From contig JAKBRR010000046.1 of the NCBI GenBank assembly GCA_021845325.1, positions 1-9,166 of the forward strand: a stretch of DNA of 9,166 nucleotides, read 5' to 3'. The notes beneath the pieces are model-generated. The model did no database searches. It saw only the letters and a program-made list of their open reading frames with translations, and was not told where the DNA came from. Source of the stretch: Thermoplasmata archaeon. Lineage in GTDB: Archaea; Thermoplasmatota; Thermoplasmata; Thermoplasmatales; Thermoplasmataceae. This document shows, one piece after another, positions 1 through 7,698 of this stretch (positions are counted from its first letter, which is position 1; every line of letters begins with the position of its first letter). The position numbers and the translations under genes are program-made.

Positions 1-937
1 CCCTCAGGTCGTTTGTGAGATCCTTGAAGCTTAAGCCTAGAACGCACACTCTGGATCCTGAGAAAGATATCCCTCTTTCCATGGCGTTTTGCAATATCAG
101 GGATATCCTGTTTTCATTGTATCCATATACCTCTCTGATAATGCTCATGTCAACCCCTTTTGACCTAGCAAATGTTATCAATGCCTGCGTATCCTTCGGG
201 AAACAAGATCCGCCGAAACCCAAACCAGCTTTGAGGAATTCATTCCCGATCCGTTTATCCAGACCCATGCCCTTTGCAACTACGTTGACATCTGCACCCG
301 GTATCTTCTCACAGAGATCCGCCATCTGGTTGATGAATGATATTTTTGTTGCCAGAAATGCGTTACTGGCATATTTTATCAGCTCTGCATTTGCGTTTGT
401 TGTAACTATTGCAGGCGATCCTGTAAAGCTCCAGATCTCCTTTACTACATCACAGGGTTCACCGCCTATGACTATCCTGTCAGGGTGTTCCGTATCATAA
501 ATGGCATTACCCTCCCTTGTGAATTCAGGATTTGAAATTACTTTCATTCCAGTTCTCTCGGATATAAAAGATGCAGTTCCAGGAACCACAGTGCTCTTGA
601 TTATCAGTATAGCAGATCTGTTGATCTTCGCAACCTCATCAGCTGCCTTTGTAACATAGCTGAGATCTATGTTTCCAGAAATATTTGGTGTTGGCACTGT
701 TATGAAGATAGCTTCGCATTCTGACAGTGCGGAATAATCATCTGAAAAGATCAGGTTCTTCCTTCCACTGATCAGATACTTCTCAAGATCTGGCTCAAAA
801 ATTGGAACCATACCTTTAGTTAGAGCATCTATTTTCGAATGATCAACGTCTACCCCGATGACGAGATTGCCATGATTAGAAAGCACAGCGGCATTGACAA
901 GGCCGACGTATCCTAAACCAACCTGCCCTATTTTCAT
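1..937 (-). CDS. ugd: UDP-glucose 6-dehydrogenase (partial, C-terminus beyond left edge)
   Basis: Oxidises UDP-glucose to UDP-glucuronate in the cytoplasm with two NAD+. The frame is open from an ATG at 937 to the window edge and gives 312 residues of a family usually about 420-450 long, so roughly the last quarter is missing. The N-terminus has the Rossmann motif GLGYVG (residues 7-12) with VDVD near 29-32. STVVPGT (115-121) and PEFTREG (137-143) follow, then LIKYASNAFLATKISF in the central helix. The catalytic cysteine motif GFGGSCFPKD puts the nucleophile at Cys245. The last visible segment, GLSFKDLTNDLR, is the start of the UDP-binding domain. The FGGSCFPKD form favours UDP-glucose dehydrogenase over the UDP-ManNAc dehydrogenase type. 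One mild oddity is INQ (202-204) where INE is common. The ATG overlaps the stop of the upstream SDR gene as ATGA, so the two are translationally coupled. Confidence 0.93.
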   Translation of the reverse strand, partial: MKIGQVGLGYVGLVNAAVLSNHGNLVIGVDVDHSKIDALTKGMVPIFEPDLEKYLISGRKNLIFSDDYSALSECEAIFITVPTPNISGNIDLSYVTKAADEVAKINRSAILIIKSTVVPGTASFISERTGMKVISNPEFTREGNAIYDTEHPDRIVIGGEPCDVVKEIWSFTGSPAIVTTNANAELIKYASNAFLATKISFINQMADLCEKIPGADVNVVAKGMGLDKRIGNEFLKAGLGFGGSCFPKDTQALITFARSKGVDMSIIREVYGYNENRISLILQNAMERGISFSGSRVCVLGLSFKDLTNDLR

Positions 938-1860
938 GCATATTTCTCCCTGATCCACTGGATCGTTTTATCAAGACCTTCGTTAAGTGAAATTTTTGGT
1001 TCCCAACCCAGTCTTTTCCTGATTTTGGTTATATCTGCAGATCTTCTGAAAGGATCGTCTTCTCTTGGATCTAGATGGACAATTCTTGAATGACTCCCTG
1101 TTAGATCGATTATGGTTTTCGCAAGCGAATTAATTGTAATCTCCGAGACAGAACCAACATTAAGAATTTCTCCAGAAAGACCCGGATTATTCAATAACTT
1201 CCATGTTGCATCAAGCCAGTCATCTATGTACAGAAAGCTTCTGGTCTGACTGCCGTCACCGAATATTGTAATGTCATCTCCCTTCAGTGCGCTTAATATG
1301 AATCTTGGAATTACTCTACCATAAAGGCCATCCGGTCTTATTCCTGGACCGTATACGTTGAATGGTCTTTCTATCCTTACATCAATATTGTATTCCCTGT
1401 GATAAGCCATTATCAGGGCCTCTGAATATCGTTTTCCTTCATCATAACAGCTCCTGATCCCATTGGGGTTCACGTAACCAAAGTACGTTTCCGGCGTTGG
1501 GAGTACAGAAGCATTTCCATAAACTTCTGAAGAGGATGTGTACAGGAAAACTGCATCTGACTGTCTTGCTATGTTCAGCATGTTCATGGTACCAACGGAG
1601 TTTGAAAGGATCGTTTCAACAGGATGTTTAATATAATCTTCAGGAGAAGGTCTGGCTGCAAAATGAAGAACGAAATCAAATTTTTCGTCCGTCTTAAAAT
1701 GCTCAATCTTTTTTCTAATCAAGCTTACCTCTGCACCAAGATTATCTGTATTCATCGTGGACATATCGTCAACAACTGTTACATCAATTCCATTTGAAAT
1801 AGCCTTTTTAACGATATGGGATCCAAGGAAGCCATTGCCTCCGGAAATTAACATCTTCAT
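934..1860 (-). CDS. UDP-glucuronate decarboxylase-like SDR (UDP-xylose synthase type)
   Basis: An extended short-chain dehydrogenase of 308 residues that probably decarboxylates UDP-glucuronate to UDP-xylose. The NAD-binding GGNGFLG lies at 7-13. Three segments point to the UXS/ArnA decarboxylase group rather than a plain GalE epimerase: ARPSPEDYIKHPVETI (69-84); NPNGIRSCYDEGKR (131-144), which carries the YxxxK pair Tyr139/Lys143; and DDPFRRSADI (268-277). SSSEVYG (109-115) supplies Ser110 and Glu112, at positions where, from memory, human UXS1 has Thr118 and Glu120; the same offset of 8 holds for Tyr147 and Lys151. GDGSQTRSFLYIDD (201-214) is also typical. It is the first gene of an operon with the UDP-glucose dehydrogenase, which makes its expected substrate. 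ATG at 1860 was chosen because a TATA-like element lies about 28 bases upstream; Met3 is an alternative. A 4-epimerase or 4,6-dehydratase role is the main alternative. Confidence 0.85.
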   Translation of the reverse strand: MKMLISGGNGFLGSHIVKKAISNGIDVTVVDDMSTMNTDNLGAEVSLIRKKIEHFKTDEKFDFVLHFAARPSPEDYIKHPVETILSNSVGTMNMLNIARQSDAVFLYTSSSEVYGNASVLPTPETYFGYVNPNGIRSCYDEGKRYSEALIMAYHREYNIDVRIERPFNVYGPGIRPDGLYGRVIPRFILSALKGDDITIFGDGSQTRSFLYIDDWLDATWKLLNNPGLSGEILNVGSVSEITINSLAKTIIDLTGSHSRIVHLDPREDDPFRRSADITKIRKRLGWEPKISLNEGLDKTIQWIREKYA

Positions 1861-1884
1861 AATTCTGTTGGATATAATATGTTT

Positions 1885-1892
1885 CTATAATA
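1885..1892 (-). promoter_or_regulatory. TATA-like promoter element for the SDR-ugd operon
   Basis: Read on the minus strand, TATTATAG is centred about 28 bases before the ATG at 1860. That is the spacing expected if transcription starts at or next to the start codon, a leaderless mRNA. No Shine-Dalgarno sequence precedes the ATG, which agrees. A second AT-rich run nearer the gene (CATATTATATCC, about 1869-1880) is too close for a leaderless start. The call rests on spacing and composition only. Confidence 0.4.
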
Positions 1893-1931
1893 TTATCGTT
1901 TAGAGAGATTATTATGATGCCATATAATAAA

Positions 1932-1963
1932 TAAAAAGACAAAAAAGTCTATTATCCTAAGAC
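1932..1963 (-). terminator. T-rich terminator downstream of the first GT2 gene
   Basis: On the minus strand this reads as a run of six T, GTCT, then five T followed by more AT-rich sequence, a typical archaeal termination signal. AGAC (1937-1940) can pair with GTCT (1947-1950) around a six-base loop, and GTCT can instead pair with AGAC at 1960-1963; both stems are only four pairs. It lies about 110-140 bases after the GT2 stop and before the promoter of the SDR-ugd operon, so it would separate the two units. The rest of the 1861-2071 gap holds no convincing gene; the short frames in it lack start signals. Confidence 0.45.
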
Positions 1964-2071
1964 AAAGGCAGTGGATAGAAGCAACAACCAATACTTATCA
2001 AAACAGTTAATTAATTATCACATTCACGGGAAAATGCACCGGTAGATTCCTCAGGGCAAGTGTTATCTTAC

Positions 2072-3163
2072 CTAAGCAAGATTTGGGATTACGCCCAACT
2101 TAAGAGTGATTTTCCTTAAGAGTCCTGTCGACGTTAACCCAACCAGAGTGATAAAAATACTTAAAAGGATGGTTCTGTAAAAAAATCTTATATCTCTACA
2201 CTTTATGGAATAAAAAATCTGTCTGAATAAATTTTCGGCTATACTTTTTAACTTTTCCCGTTTGACCAGTGAAATGAAAAGAGCTGCAGTGTTTTCAGTG
2301 GACAGACAATAGTATCCAAATTTCAGGTCATTAATTTTTCCATGCAGATTCAATCTGGAATATCTGTAAAATGATTCAGTTATCATAGCATATCTGATTA
2401 TACCATCCAGCTTACCGTAATTAAGATCTTTGCTTTGGTCCCTAGCTGATATATTTTGTGGATGTATTCGATAACTGGTTAATACATCCTTAATATCCAG
2501 TATGCCTCTTAAAAAATAAAAAGCAACAAAGAAGAGACCGGTATCTAGGTTTATCTCAATATTTCTCAAATATTCTAAATAAGGCATTATTGCAGATCTA
2601 CGAAAGGACACCCTACTACTGTTAAAACCCATATCTAGTGCTTTGATAGCGTATATGATATCGCATAAGTTAGAACCCCGTTCAAAAAGTAGTTCATCGC
2701 TTTGTAACGATCTTAAACTCCGAGATCTTTTCCTGATATTGGCTTTCACTTTATTTCCATCAGAATCTATCGTATCATATCCATTTGCAATGTAATCTAT
2801 CTGGCTATATTTCTTATAAAGAGTCATGTGCGTTTGAATTTTTCCCTGAAAAAAAATGTCATCATCATCCAATAGAAATATAATCTCGCCCCGGGTAATT
2901 TTAAGAGCCTCACCGAATCTTATTCCTATAATAGCGGAATCATTATGTACAACTTTTACGTTTAATTCTGAGAGATTCTTTTCAATTGAAGGATTATGAA
3001 AGGACTTTACTACAACTATCTCCGTTCTAAATTGATCTGATTCACTATTTTTTACTGAACTAACAGCATCAAGAATAAAATTATCACGTTTATAACACAA
3101 AATAACTATAGAAACGTCAAATCCAACAGGTGAAGCAAAGTTCAAATCCGTGCCGTTTACCAA
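2072..3163 (-). CDS. Glycosyltransferase family 2 (GT-A fold)
   Basis: A 363-residue inverting GT-A glycosyltransferase that transfers a sugar from a nucleotide donor at the cytoplasmic face of the membrane. The catalytic domain opens with VSIVILCYKR (17-26), and FLLDDDDIFF (97-106) carries the metal- and nucleotide-binding aspartates (99-102). LDTGLFF (206-212) lies where GT2 enzymes place the acceptor-side region, and SYRIHPQNIS (230-239) closes the core. A hydrophobic stretch near 330-348 may anchor the C-terminus in the membrane. The same DDDD, TG and YRIH layout recurs in the GT2 gene at 7805, so the two are likely paralogues. The start is uncertain: an in-frame TAA at 3181-3179 limits extension, no ATG or GTG precedes the domain, and the candidates are TTG at 3163 or TTG at 3145. 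Donor and acceptor cannot be read from the sequence. Confidence 0.88.
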   Translation of the reverse strand: MVNGTDLNFASPVGFDVSIVILCYKRDNFILDAVSSVKNSESDQFRTEIVVVKSFHNPSIEKNLSELNVKVVHNDSAIIGIRFGEALKITRGEIIFLLDDDDIFFQGKIQTHMTLYKKYSQIDYIANGYDTIDSDGNKVKANIRKRSRSLRSLQSDELLFERGSNLCDIIYAIKALDMGFNSSRVSFRRSAIMPYLEYLRNIEINLDTGLFFVAFYFLRGILDIKDVLTSYRIHPQNISARDQSKDLNYGKLDGIIRYAMITESFYRYSRLNLHGKINDLKFGYYCLSTENTAALFISLVKREKLKSIAENLFRQIFYSIKCRDIRFFYRTILLSIFITLVGLTSTGLLRKITLKLGVIPNLA

Positions 3164-3185
3164 TGAAGCGTTTAACGCTTATTGC

Positions 3186-3230
3186 TTTAAGATTCTTTTT
3201 ATCCTTTCTTATCTCAGAGTATTTATAAGT
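3186..3230. promoter_or_regulatory. Divergent promoter region between the GT2 and GT4 genes
   Basis: TTTATAAG on the plus strand (3222-3229) is centred about 24 bases before a GTG at 3249, close to the spacing for a leaderless archaeal transcript, and supports that GTG as the GT4 start. For the minus-strand GT2, candidates are GATAAAAAG (about 3196-3204, implying a short leader) or TTAAA (3186-3190, about 25 bases before the TTG at 3163); both are weak. The TTTATAAG box also reads as CTTATAAA on the minus strand but is about 60 bases from the TTG. Confidence 0.42.
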
Positions 3231-3248
3231 GATTATGGATCGGGATAT

Positions 3249-4397
3249 GTGCTAAAAAGCAAAAAAAAGGTCATTACACTGGTAGTGGATCCACTGCCAT
3301 CTGGTTTCTCTGTTCAAATGACTTTTCTGAAGTCGGTTATAGAGATACTGGGTGATAAATATGATCTTTCAGTTTATTCTAATTACTTTTCTCCTGATAA
3401 AAAGAAGGAGTTGATAGAATTAAGACTTCGAGTTGTTGAAAAAAAAGGCGGGTTCATTTCCAAAATATTAAAAAATCAGCTGTTCCCTCATTTAAATGAA
3501 TCATTACTCTGGTCCCTGAATTGGTTTTTTGATGCTCTTGAAATTTCAAAACTGAACTTTTCCGATAAGTCAGAATTTTCAGAGACTGATTACGTAATAG
3601 ACCTTTCTGCAACTGTAATGCCGAAGTCAGATATTTGGTGGATACAGGGTCCACCATTTTATGAAGTACTTCAAAGTATGTCAAGCTCAAACATTTTTAT
3701 AAAGTCTTTTTTTAAGTTATTCAACCGTAAATTGAAACAGACAAGTATTAACATCATAAACGAAAAATCACGCAGGACAAAACAACTGGTCGCAGTTTCA
3801 CAGTATATAACATCAATTTACCGTTCCTATGGAATCGTTATACCGTATGTTGTCCATTCTTCACAGAATTTCAACTCATTTAATCCATGCAATCCCGTCA
3901 GAAAGGAAGAGTATGTGCTCACTTATATAGGCAAAGAAACCGATACTGAGGCACTTATTGAAGCGGCAAAACTAGGCATAAATATAGTGGGGTTCGGGTC
4001 GAAGGTCCCCCCTGGTATGGGTCTTCAAAAGCTCAAGAAACACATTACTTTTTTGGGAAAGGTATCAAACGAAGAACTGGTCAAACTTTATTCAGGTGCT
4101 AAGTTCTTTGCTTTTCCCTTTACAAATGAGCCTTTTGGTGTAACACCGATTGAATCGATGTTATGTGGCGTTCCCGTATTAACTTATAACAAAGAAGGGC
4201 CGTCTGAGACAGTCCTAGACGGTAAGACTGGATGGTTTGTGAACAGTAGAGAGGACTTTGTTCAGAAAACGTATCAATTATGGATTTCCCACAATTTAGA
4301 TATAGACCCGAAAATATGCGTAAAGCGGGGATCTGAATTACGACTTAAATACCAGATTAATAAACTGATTGATATTATGGATTCAGTCACCGCATGA
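3249..4397 (+). CDS. Glycosyltransferase family 4 (GT-B fold), first of a pair
   Basis: A 382-residue retaining GT-B glycosyltransferase acting in the cytoplasm. The N-terminal Rossmann half begins KVITLVVDPLPSGFSVQ (7-23). The C-terminal half carries YIGKETDTEALIEAA (226-240) and the EX7E signature Glu294/Glu302 in NEPFGVTPIE, then CGVPVLTYNKEGPSETVLDG and TGWF, which bind the nucleotide-sugar donor. The layout matches the GT4 family, which includes Alg2- and PimB-type mannosyltransferases, but the sugar is not determined. I chose GTG at 3249 because TTTATAAG lies about 24 bases upstream and the domain starts right after it. A GTG at 3150 would add 33 residues, including a hydrophobic stretch, and would overlap the divergent GT2 start; this looks less likely. 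It shares an ATGA overlap with the next GT4, so the two form an operon. Confidence 0.9.
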   Translation: MLKSKKKVITLVVDPLPSGFSVQMTFLKSVIEILGDKYDLSVYSNYFSPDKKKELIELRLRVVEKKGGFISKILKNQLFPHLNESLLWSLNWFFDALEISKLNFSDKSEFSETDYVIDLSATVMPKSDIWWIQGPPFYEVLQSMSSSNIFIKSFFKLFNRKLKQTSINIINEKSRRTKQLVAVSQYITSIYRSYGIVIPYVVHSSQNFNSFNPCNPVRKEEYVLTYIGKETDTEALIEAAKLGINIVGFGSKVPPGMGLQKLKKHITFLGKVSNEELVKLYSGAKFFAFPFTNEPFGVTPIESMLCGVPVLTYNKEGPSETVLDGKTGWFVNSREDFVQKTYQLWISHNLDIDPKICVKRGSELRLKYQINKLIDIMDSVTA

Positions 4398-5506
4398 AGA
4401 AAGCCATATCAATAATCAACGCCTCAAGGAAAAATGATGGAATTACAGTTGGTATATTAAGAACTGCATCAATTTTAAGAAACTTAGGTTATGGTGTGAA
4501 GTGGTATCAGGTCCTAGACAGATACACGTCTAAGTATCTTCCAGATTATGATCATCTGATTCAAGGATTTAAGAAAGTACCCGAAATAATCTCGATGGGA
4601 ATAACAAGGACAAGGTTCTTGGGTAAAAGATTTAATATTATTTGTGGAAGTTTGGTCTTAATTGCGGAGCCGACTTTAATAAATTTTATGCAAAATCCCA
4701 TGATATCTATTGTTAAATTTCATGACTTTCGTGCGTTTACAGAGTATTCTGATAAATTCCTGACCCGTTTTCTTTATAAGATGAAACTCAAAAAGATGAG
4801 GAAAATTCAGTATGCCATATTTACTACTGAATTTATGAAAAAAGAAGCCGAGAATCTTGGTATTAACCCAAGGGAGTCAGTCATTATTAAAGATAGGCCA
4901 AGATTCAATCTGGAAAGAGAGCATATAGATTTATCTTTGAGTCATTTAAAAAATGGAGTAGTAACAATAACTTGTATTTCTACAGACAGACCATACAAAA
5001 ATTTAGCATTATTCTTGGAAATAGCGAAGGAACTCCACAGGAATGATCCAGAAGGGTACAGATTTATACTGGTGAGTAAAGTGGGAAAAGAACTCTCGAA
5101 GAAGATACATCACGAAAATATAGTAGAAGTAGTAGAAGAAGTTGCTGATATTAAGGATATTTATAACAGAACAGACATTGTGATTGTGCCGTCAAAATAT
5201 GAAGGTTTCTGCCTTCCTCTGGTAGAGTCGACCTATTTAGGAATCCCTGTAGTTTCATTTCAACTTCCGCCATTTGTTGAATTACTTGGTAAGTACGAAC
5301 TATTTCAAAATTCTGATGACGCATGCCTATGGACCAAATCCATCGAGAAACTTCGTGATCCGTTTTATTATGAACAAATTTCAGAATTTTTAATAAGTAG
5401 AGCTGAAGTGATTGAGGCAGAAAACATAGAGGAAAAACTGAGACTTTTTATCGATTCCATTTTTGAAAAGGCATTTTCAGGTAGCAACAAGAACCATGTC
5501 ATTTAG
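4394..5506 (+). CDS. Glycosyltransferase family 4 (GT-B fold), second of a pair
   Basis: A 370-residue GT4-type enzyme, translationally coupled to the preceding GT4 through the ATGA at 4394-4397. The N-terminal half starts KKAISIINASRKNDGITVG and has the glycine-containing loop typical of GT-B acceptor domains. The C-terminal half has TDRPYKNLALFLEIAKEL (197-214), the usual first segment of the donor domain. The EX7E pair Glu270/Glu278 sits in PSKYEGFCLPLVES (266-279), followed by LGIPVVSFQLPPFVELLG; the usual GPSE loop is replaced by PPFVELLG. The two GT4 proteins look clearly diverged, so they probably add different sugars or make different linkages in the same glycan. The 3' end overlaps the convergent DUF2079 gene by 30 bases. 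The specific sugar is unknown. Confidence 0.88.
   Translation: MKKAISIINASRKNDGITVGILRTASILRNLGYGVKWYQVLDRYTSKYLPDYDHLIQGFKKVPEIISMGITRTRFLGKRFNIICGSLVLIAEPTLINFMQNPMISIVKFHDFRAFTEYSDKFLTRFLYKMKLKKMRKIQYAIFTTEFMKKEAENLGINPRESVIIKDRPRFNLEREHIDLSLSHLKNGVVTITCISTDRPYKNLALFLEIAKELHRNDPEGYRFILVSKVGKELSKKIHHENIVEVVEEVADIKDIYNRTDIVIVPSKYEGFCLPLVESTYLGIPVVSFQLPPFVELLGKYELFQNSDDACLWTKSIEKLRDPFYYEQISEFLISRAEVIEAENIEEKLRLFIDSIFEKAFSGSNKNHVI
5433..5449. terminator. Possible bidirectional T-run terminator near a convergent gene end
   Basis: Five A at 5433-5437 and five T at 5445-5449 surround a short core, giving a T-run on each strand. On the minus strand the run falls about 40 bases after the DUF2079 stop, a plausible terminator that lies inside the GT4 coding sequence. 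On the plus strand it would fall before the GT4 stop, so only the minus-strand reading makes sense. Confidence 0.22.
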
Positions 5507-7642
5507 ATATATTGACAGAGTATTATTTGCGTTTGAGTATAGAATACCAGAGAACTGAGCGTTAAGAATTAATGTATCAACACTGAAATTGATTTTCATT
5601 GATTGCCAGGTTCCATTCATGTTCGAAGTAAACGTGATATTTCTGTTGAAGATAGTTATGCCGTGGTACACCCATCCTGATAGTTCTAAAACTCTTCCAT
5701 GGTAATCAGTTGTTTTGTTTCCAACAATCTTGAATGAGACAGTCAGGGTATAATTTCCCGGAGATATAGTGGTATAAGGTCCGTACCAGATTGTGAGATT
5801 TTTATTATCACTTGTTCTACCAAAAATGGCTTTTCCAGATTCCGCTGAATTACATCTGACAACCGAGCCACCTGATCCGATGTGCAGATTGCTTTCGTTA
5901 AATATCTGTATTTTAGGTACTTGAACTCCAATAAAGACAGGACCTGACTTATAATTTAGTTTGTACAGTCCAATTGTCCCAGGGAATTCTTTAGAATAAG
6001 TATAGGCATATAATCCATATTTTGTATAATTGGTTGATGCTATATTAAGAAATTCAGGCAGATAAAAGGAAGATTGATCGATAAAAATGTAATTCGGAAG
6101 ACTGGACCCGTTAAAAGGCAGATACTCGATTATACCATTACTGTATGGCATCCATGCAAGAGAATATGCGTTCCTGCTGTTAGCAACAAGAGGGAATAAA
6201 TTATCTGACGCTACTACAGTTGCATTTTTTGGAATTAGTTTTGCAATATCTGTAGCGTATTTGAATTCCGGGTTTACCGAATAAGAAAAGGAGTAACCCG
6301 GAAGGGGGGTGGCCTGAAAATTCTCAGTGTTGACAGGGCTAAGGATCAAGTTCATGGCAATCAGTGAACATGCAAAAAGGGCAGTATATTTGATGATGTT
6401 CTTTGATTTGAGAATTGGTTTTTTACGCCAAACAATTAATCCTATTACGATTAAAGCAACAGGAATAAGAGAATAATAAAAACCTGGTAACCTTATTGAA
6501 AGAATATCATAGGATAATGACTTCCCATATACTGGAACCAAAAGGATTACGGTACTAAAAAACAGAGACAATCCTAAAATTTTGGGAAAGCTATTTTCTC
6601 CATTTTTACTCAGGTACTCTAACCCACCTATGCTGGCGAGCATTGCATATGGCGTTGTCAGAAGAGAGTCCTGGTTTCCGAAACCTGTTGTGAATCCTGT
6701 TGTCACCAGGAACGTATAAAAGATCCACGGAGCTGCAGTTAAAAGTAATTTTGGAGCCAGAAGCGGTAGCATGCCGAGAGATATGATAATCATCAACCAG
6801 TAGAGAAGTGAAAGCGAAATATTGCCAAGACCTAAATGCAAAGACAGAAGTGAATTGGAAGATTCTGCCAATCCTGCAAGATAAGGAGGCTGGTGAACAA
6901 TAACCGGTATGATATAATACTGGGCCATTCTGATGGTGAAATAGGCTATTATTGCAAGAGACAAAAATAAAAGTAACATTTTATTTGGTACTTCGGACCA
7001 GAGGAAATTATTTTGATTTTCACCAAGATATTTTGTAATAAAAAAATAAAACACAATTCCAACTAAAATGAAAGGAAAGATTTCTAGTGTCATGCACCCT
7101 ATGGCAAAAATGCCTAAGGATAGATAGTACCTTTTTTCCAGAACTAGTAAGAAAAGACTAAAAAATTCAACCGGGATCAGAGATTCCCAGTGAAAGTCAT
7201 AGAGTGTACCGGAGATTATTGAAAAATTTAGAAGGTAGAGAAGCACTATGAAAATAATCAGCAAAGAAGATAAATCAGCCTTTTTTGCAAGGTAAAATAG
7301 GGGAATTATCGAGAGTGTTACGAACACGGCCTGTAAAATGAACAAGGTTAAAGGGCCGGAATAGATTGCATAGAGATATGAAAACAATAAGGCGAGATAT
7401 GTCGAATGCACTTGCAAAAAAGAAAGAACTCCATAACCTTCATAGTCGCCGGATTCGTAAAGAAGGTAGCCATGTGTGTTTGTCCAAAGAGACTGCATCC
7501 CAATACCCATGTCCCAGTTTGAAGTGAAAAAATCTGTGAATCTAAGATAGGAAAAATAGCTGATTATCGTAATATAAATTACAGCTATGGCAACCAATAT
7601 CGAAATCAGATGTTTGTCAGTAAATTGCTTAATTTTAGACAC
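5477..7642 (-). CDS. DUF2079-type polytopic membrane protein with C-terminal extracytoplasmic domain
   Basis: A 721-residue integral membrane protein of the DUF2079 type, thought by resemblance to be GT-C-like. After a first helix (about 11-30) comes a loop with SNWDMGIGMQSLW (41-53), whose Asp44 sits where GT-C enzymes keep a loop acid. QVHSTYLALL, SGPLTLFILQ and LYDFHWESLIPVEFF (147-161) are typical of the family. About ten to twelve further hydrophobic segments reach to about 436. KLIPKNATVVASDNL (468-482) begins a large external part of about 280 residues, rich in beta-type sequence, with eleven N-x-S/T sequons. WYGPYTTISPGNYTLTV (619-635) resembles carbohydrate-binding modules attached to glycosyltransferases. 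GTG at 7642 was chosen because GGGAG lies five bases before it. The gene overlaps the convergent GT4 by 30 bases. It may transfer sugar from a lipid carrier at the outer face, but no activity is established. Confidence 0.85.
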   Translation of the reverse strand: MSKIKQFTDKHLISILVAIAVIYITIISYFSYLRFTDFFTSNWDMGIGMQSLWTNTHGYLLYESGDYEGYGVLSFLQVHSTYLALLFSYLYAIYSGPLTLFILQAVFVTLSIIPLFYLAKKADLSSLLIIFIVLLYLLNFSIISGTLYDFHWESLIPVEFFSLFLLVLEKRYYLSLGIFAIGCMTLEIFPFILVGIVFYFFITKYLGENQNNFLWSEVPNKMLLLFLSLAIIAYFTIRMAQYYIIPVIVHQPPYLAGLAESSNSLLSLHLGLGNISLSLLYWLMIIISLGMLPLLAPKLLLTAAPWIFYTFLVTTGFTTGFGNQDSLLTTPYAMLASIGGLEYLSKNGENSFPKILGLSLFFSTVILLVPVYGKSLSYDILSIRLPGFYYSLIPVALIVIGLIVWRKKPILKSKNIIKYTALFACSLIAMNLILSPVNTENFQATPLPGYSFSYSVNPEFKYATDIAKLIPKNATVVASDNLFPLVANSRNAYSLAWMPYSNGIIEYLPFNGSSLPNYIFIDQSSFYLPEFLNIASTNYTKYGLYAYTYSKEFPGTIGLYKLNYKSGPVFIGVQVPKIQIFNESNLHIGSGGSVVRCNSAESGKAIFGRTSDNKNLTIWYGPYTTISPGNYTLTVSFKIVGNKTTDYHGRVLELSGWVYHGITIFNRNITFTSNMNGTWQSMKINFSVDTLILNAQFSGILYSNANNTLSIYLNDMVLVAT

Positions 7643-7647
7643 TCCTT

Positions 7648-7652
7648 CTCCC
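7648..7652 (-). promoter_or_regulatory. Shine-Dalgarno site of the DUF2079 gene
   Basis: GGGAG on the minus strand lies five bases before the GTG at 7642, and the following AAGGA is also purine rich. It is the clearest ribosome binding site in the window and decides this non-ATG start. It implies a leadered mRNA, unlike the neighbouring genes that look leaderless. Confidence 0.6.
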
Positions 7653-7698
7653 GGTCCTGATTTTATGTTATTCCTTATTACCCGATCAGTACTGTCAT

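Noticed and set aside
15..500. Open frame of 161 codons on the plus strand
   Set aside because: It is antisense to the UDP-glucose dehydrogenase, whose motifs including the catalytic cysteine are intact on the minus strand.
2003..2020. TTAATTAATTA run as a possible operator or repeat
   Set aside because: Low-complexity AT sequence of this length is expected by chance at this base composition and is not near a start.
1975..2071. Possible small gene or decayed gene in the gap after the first GT2
   Set aside because: The longest minus-strand frame I found here is about ten codons, with no start signal or recognisable similarity.
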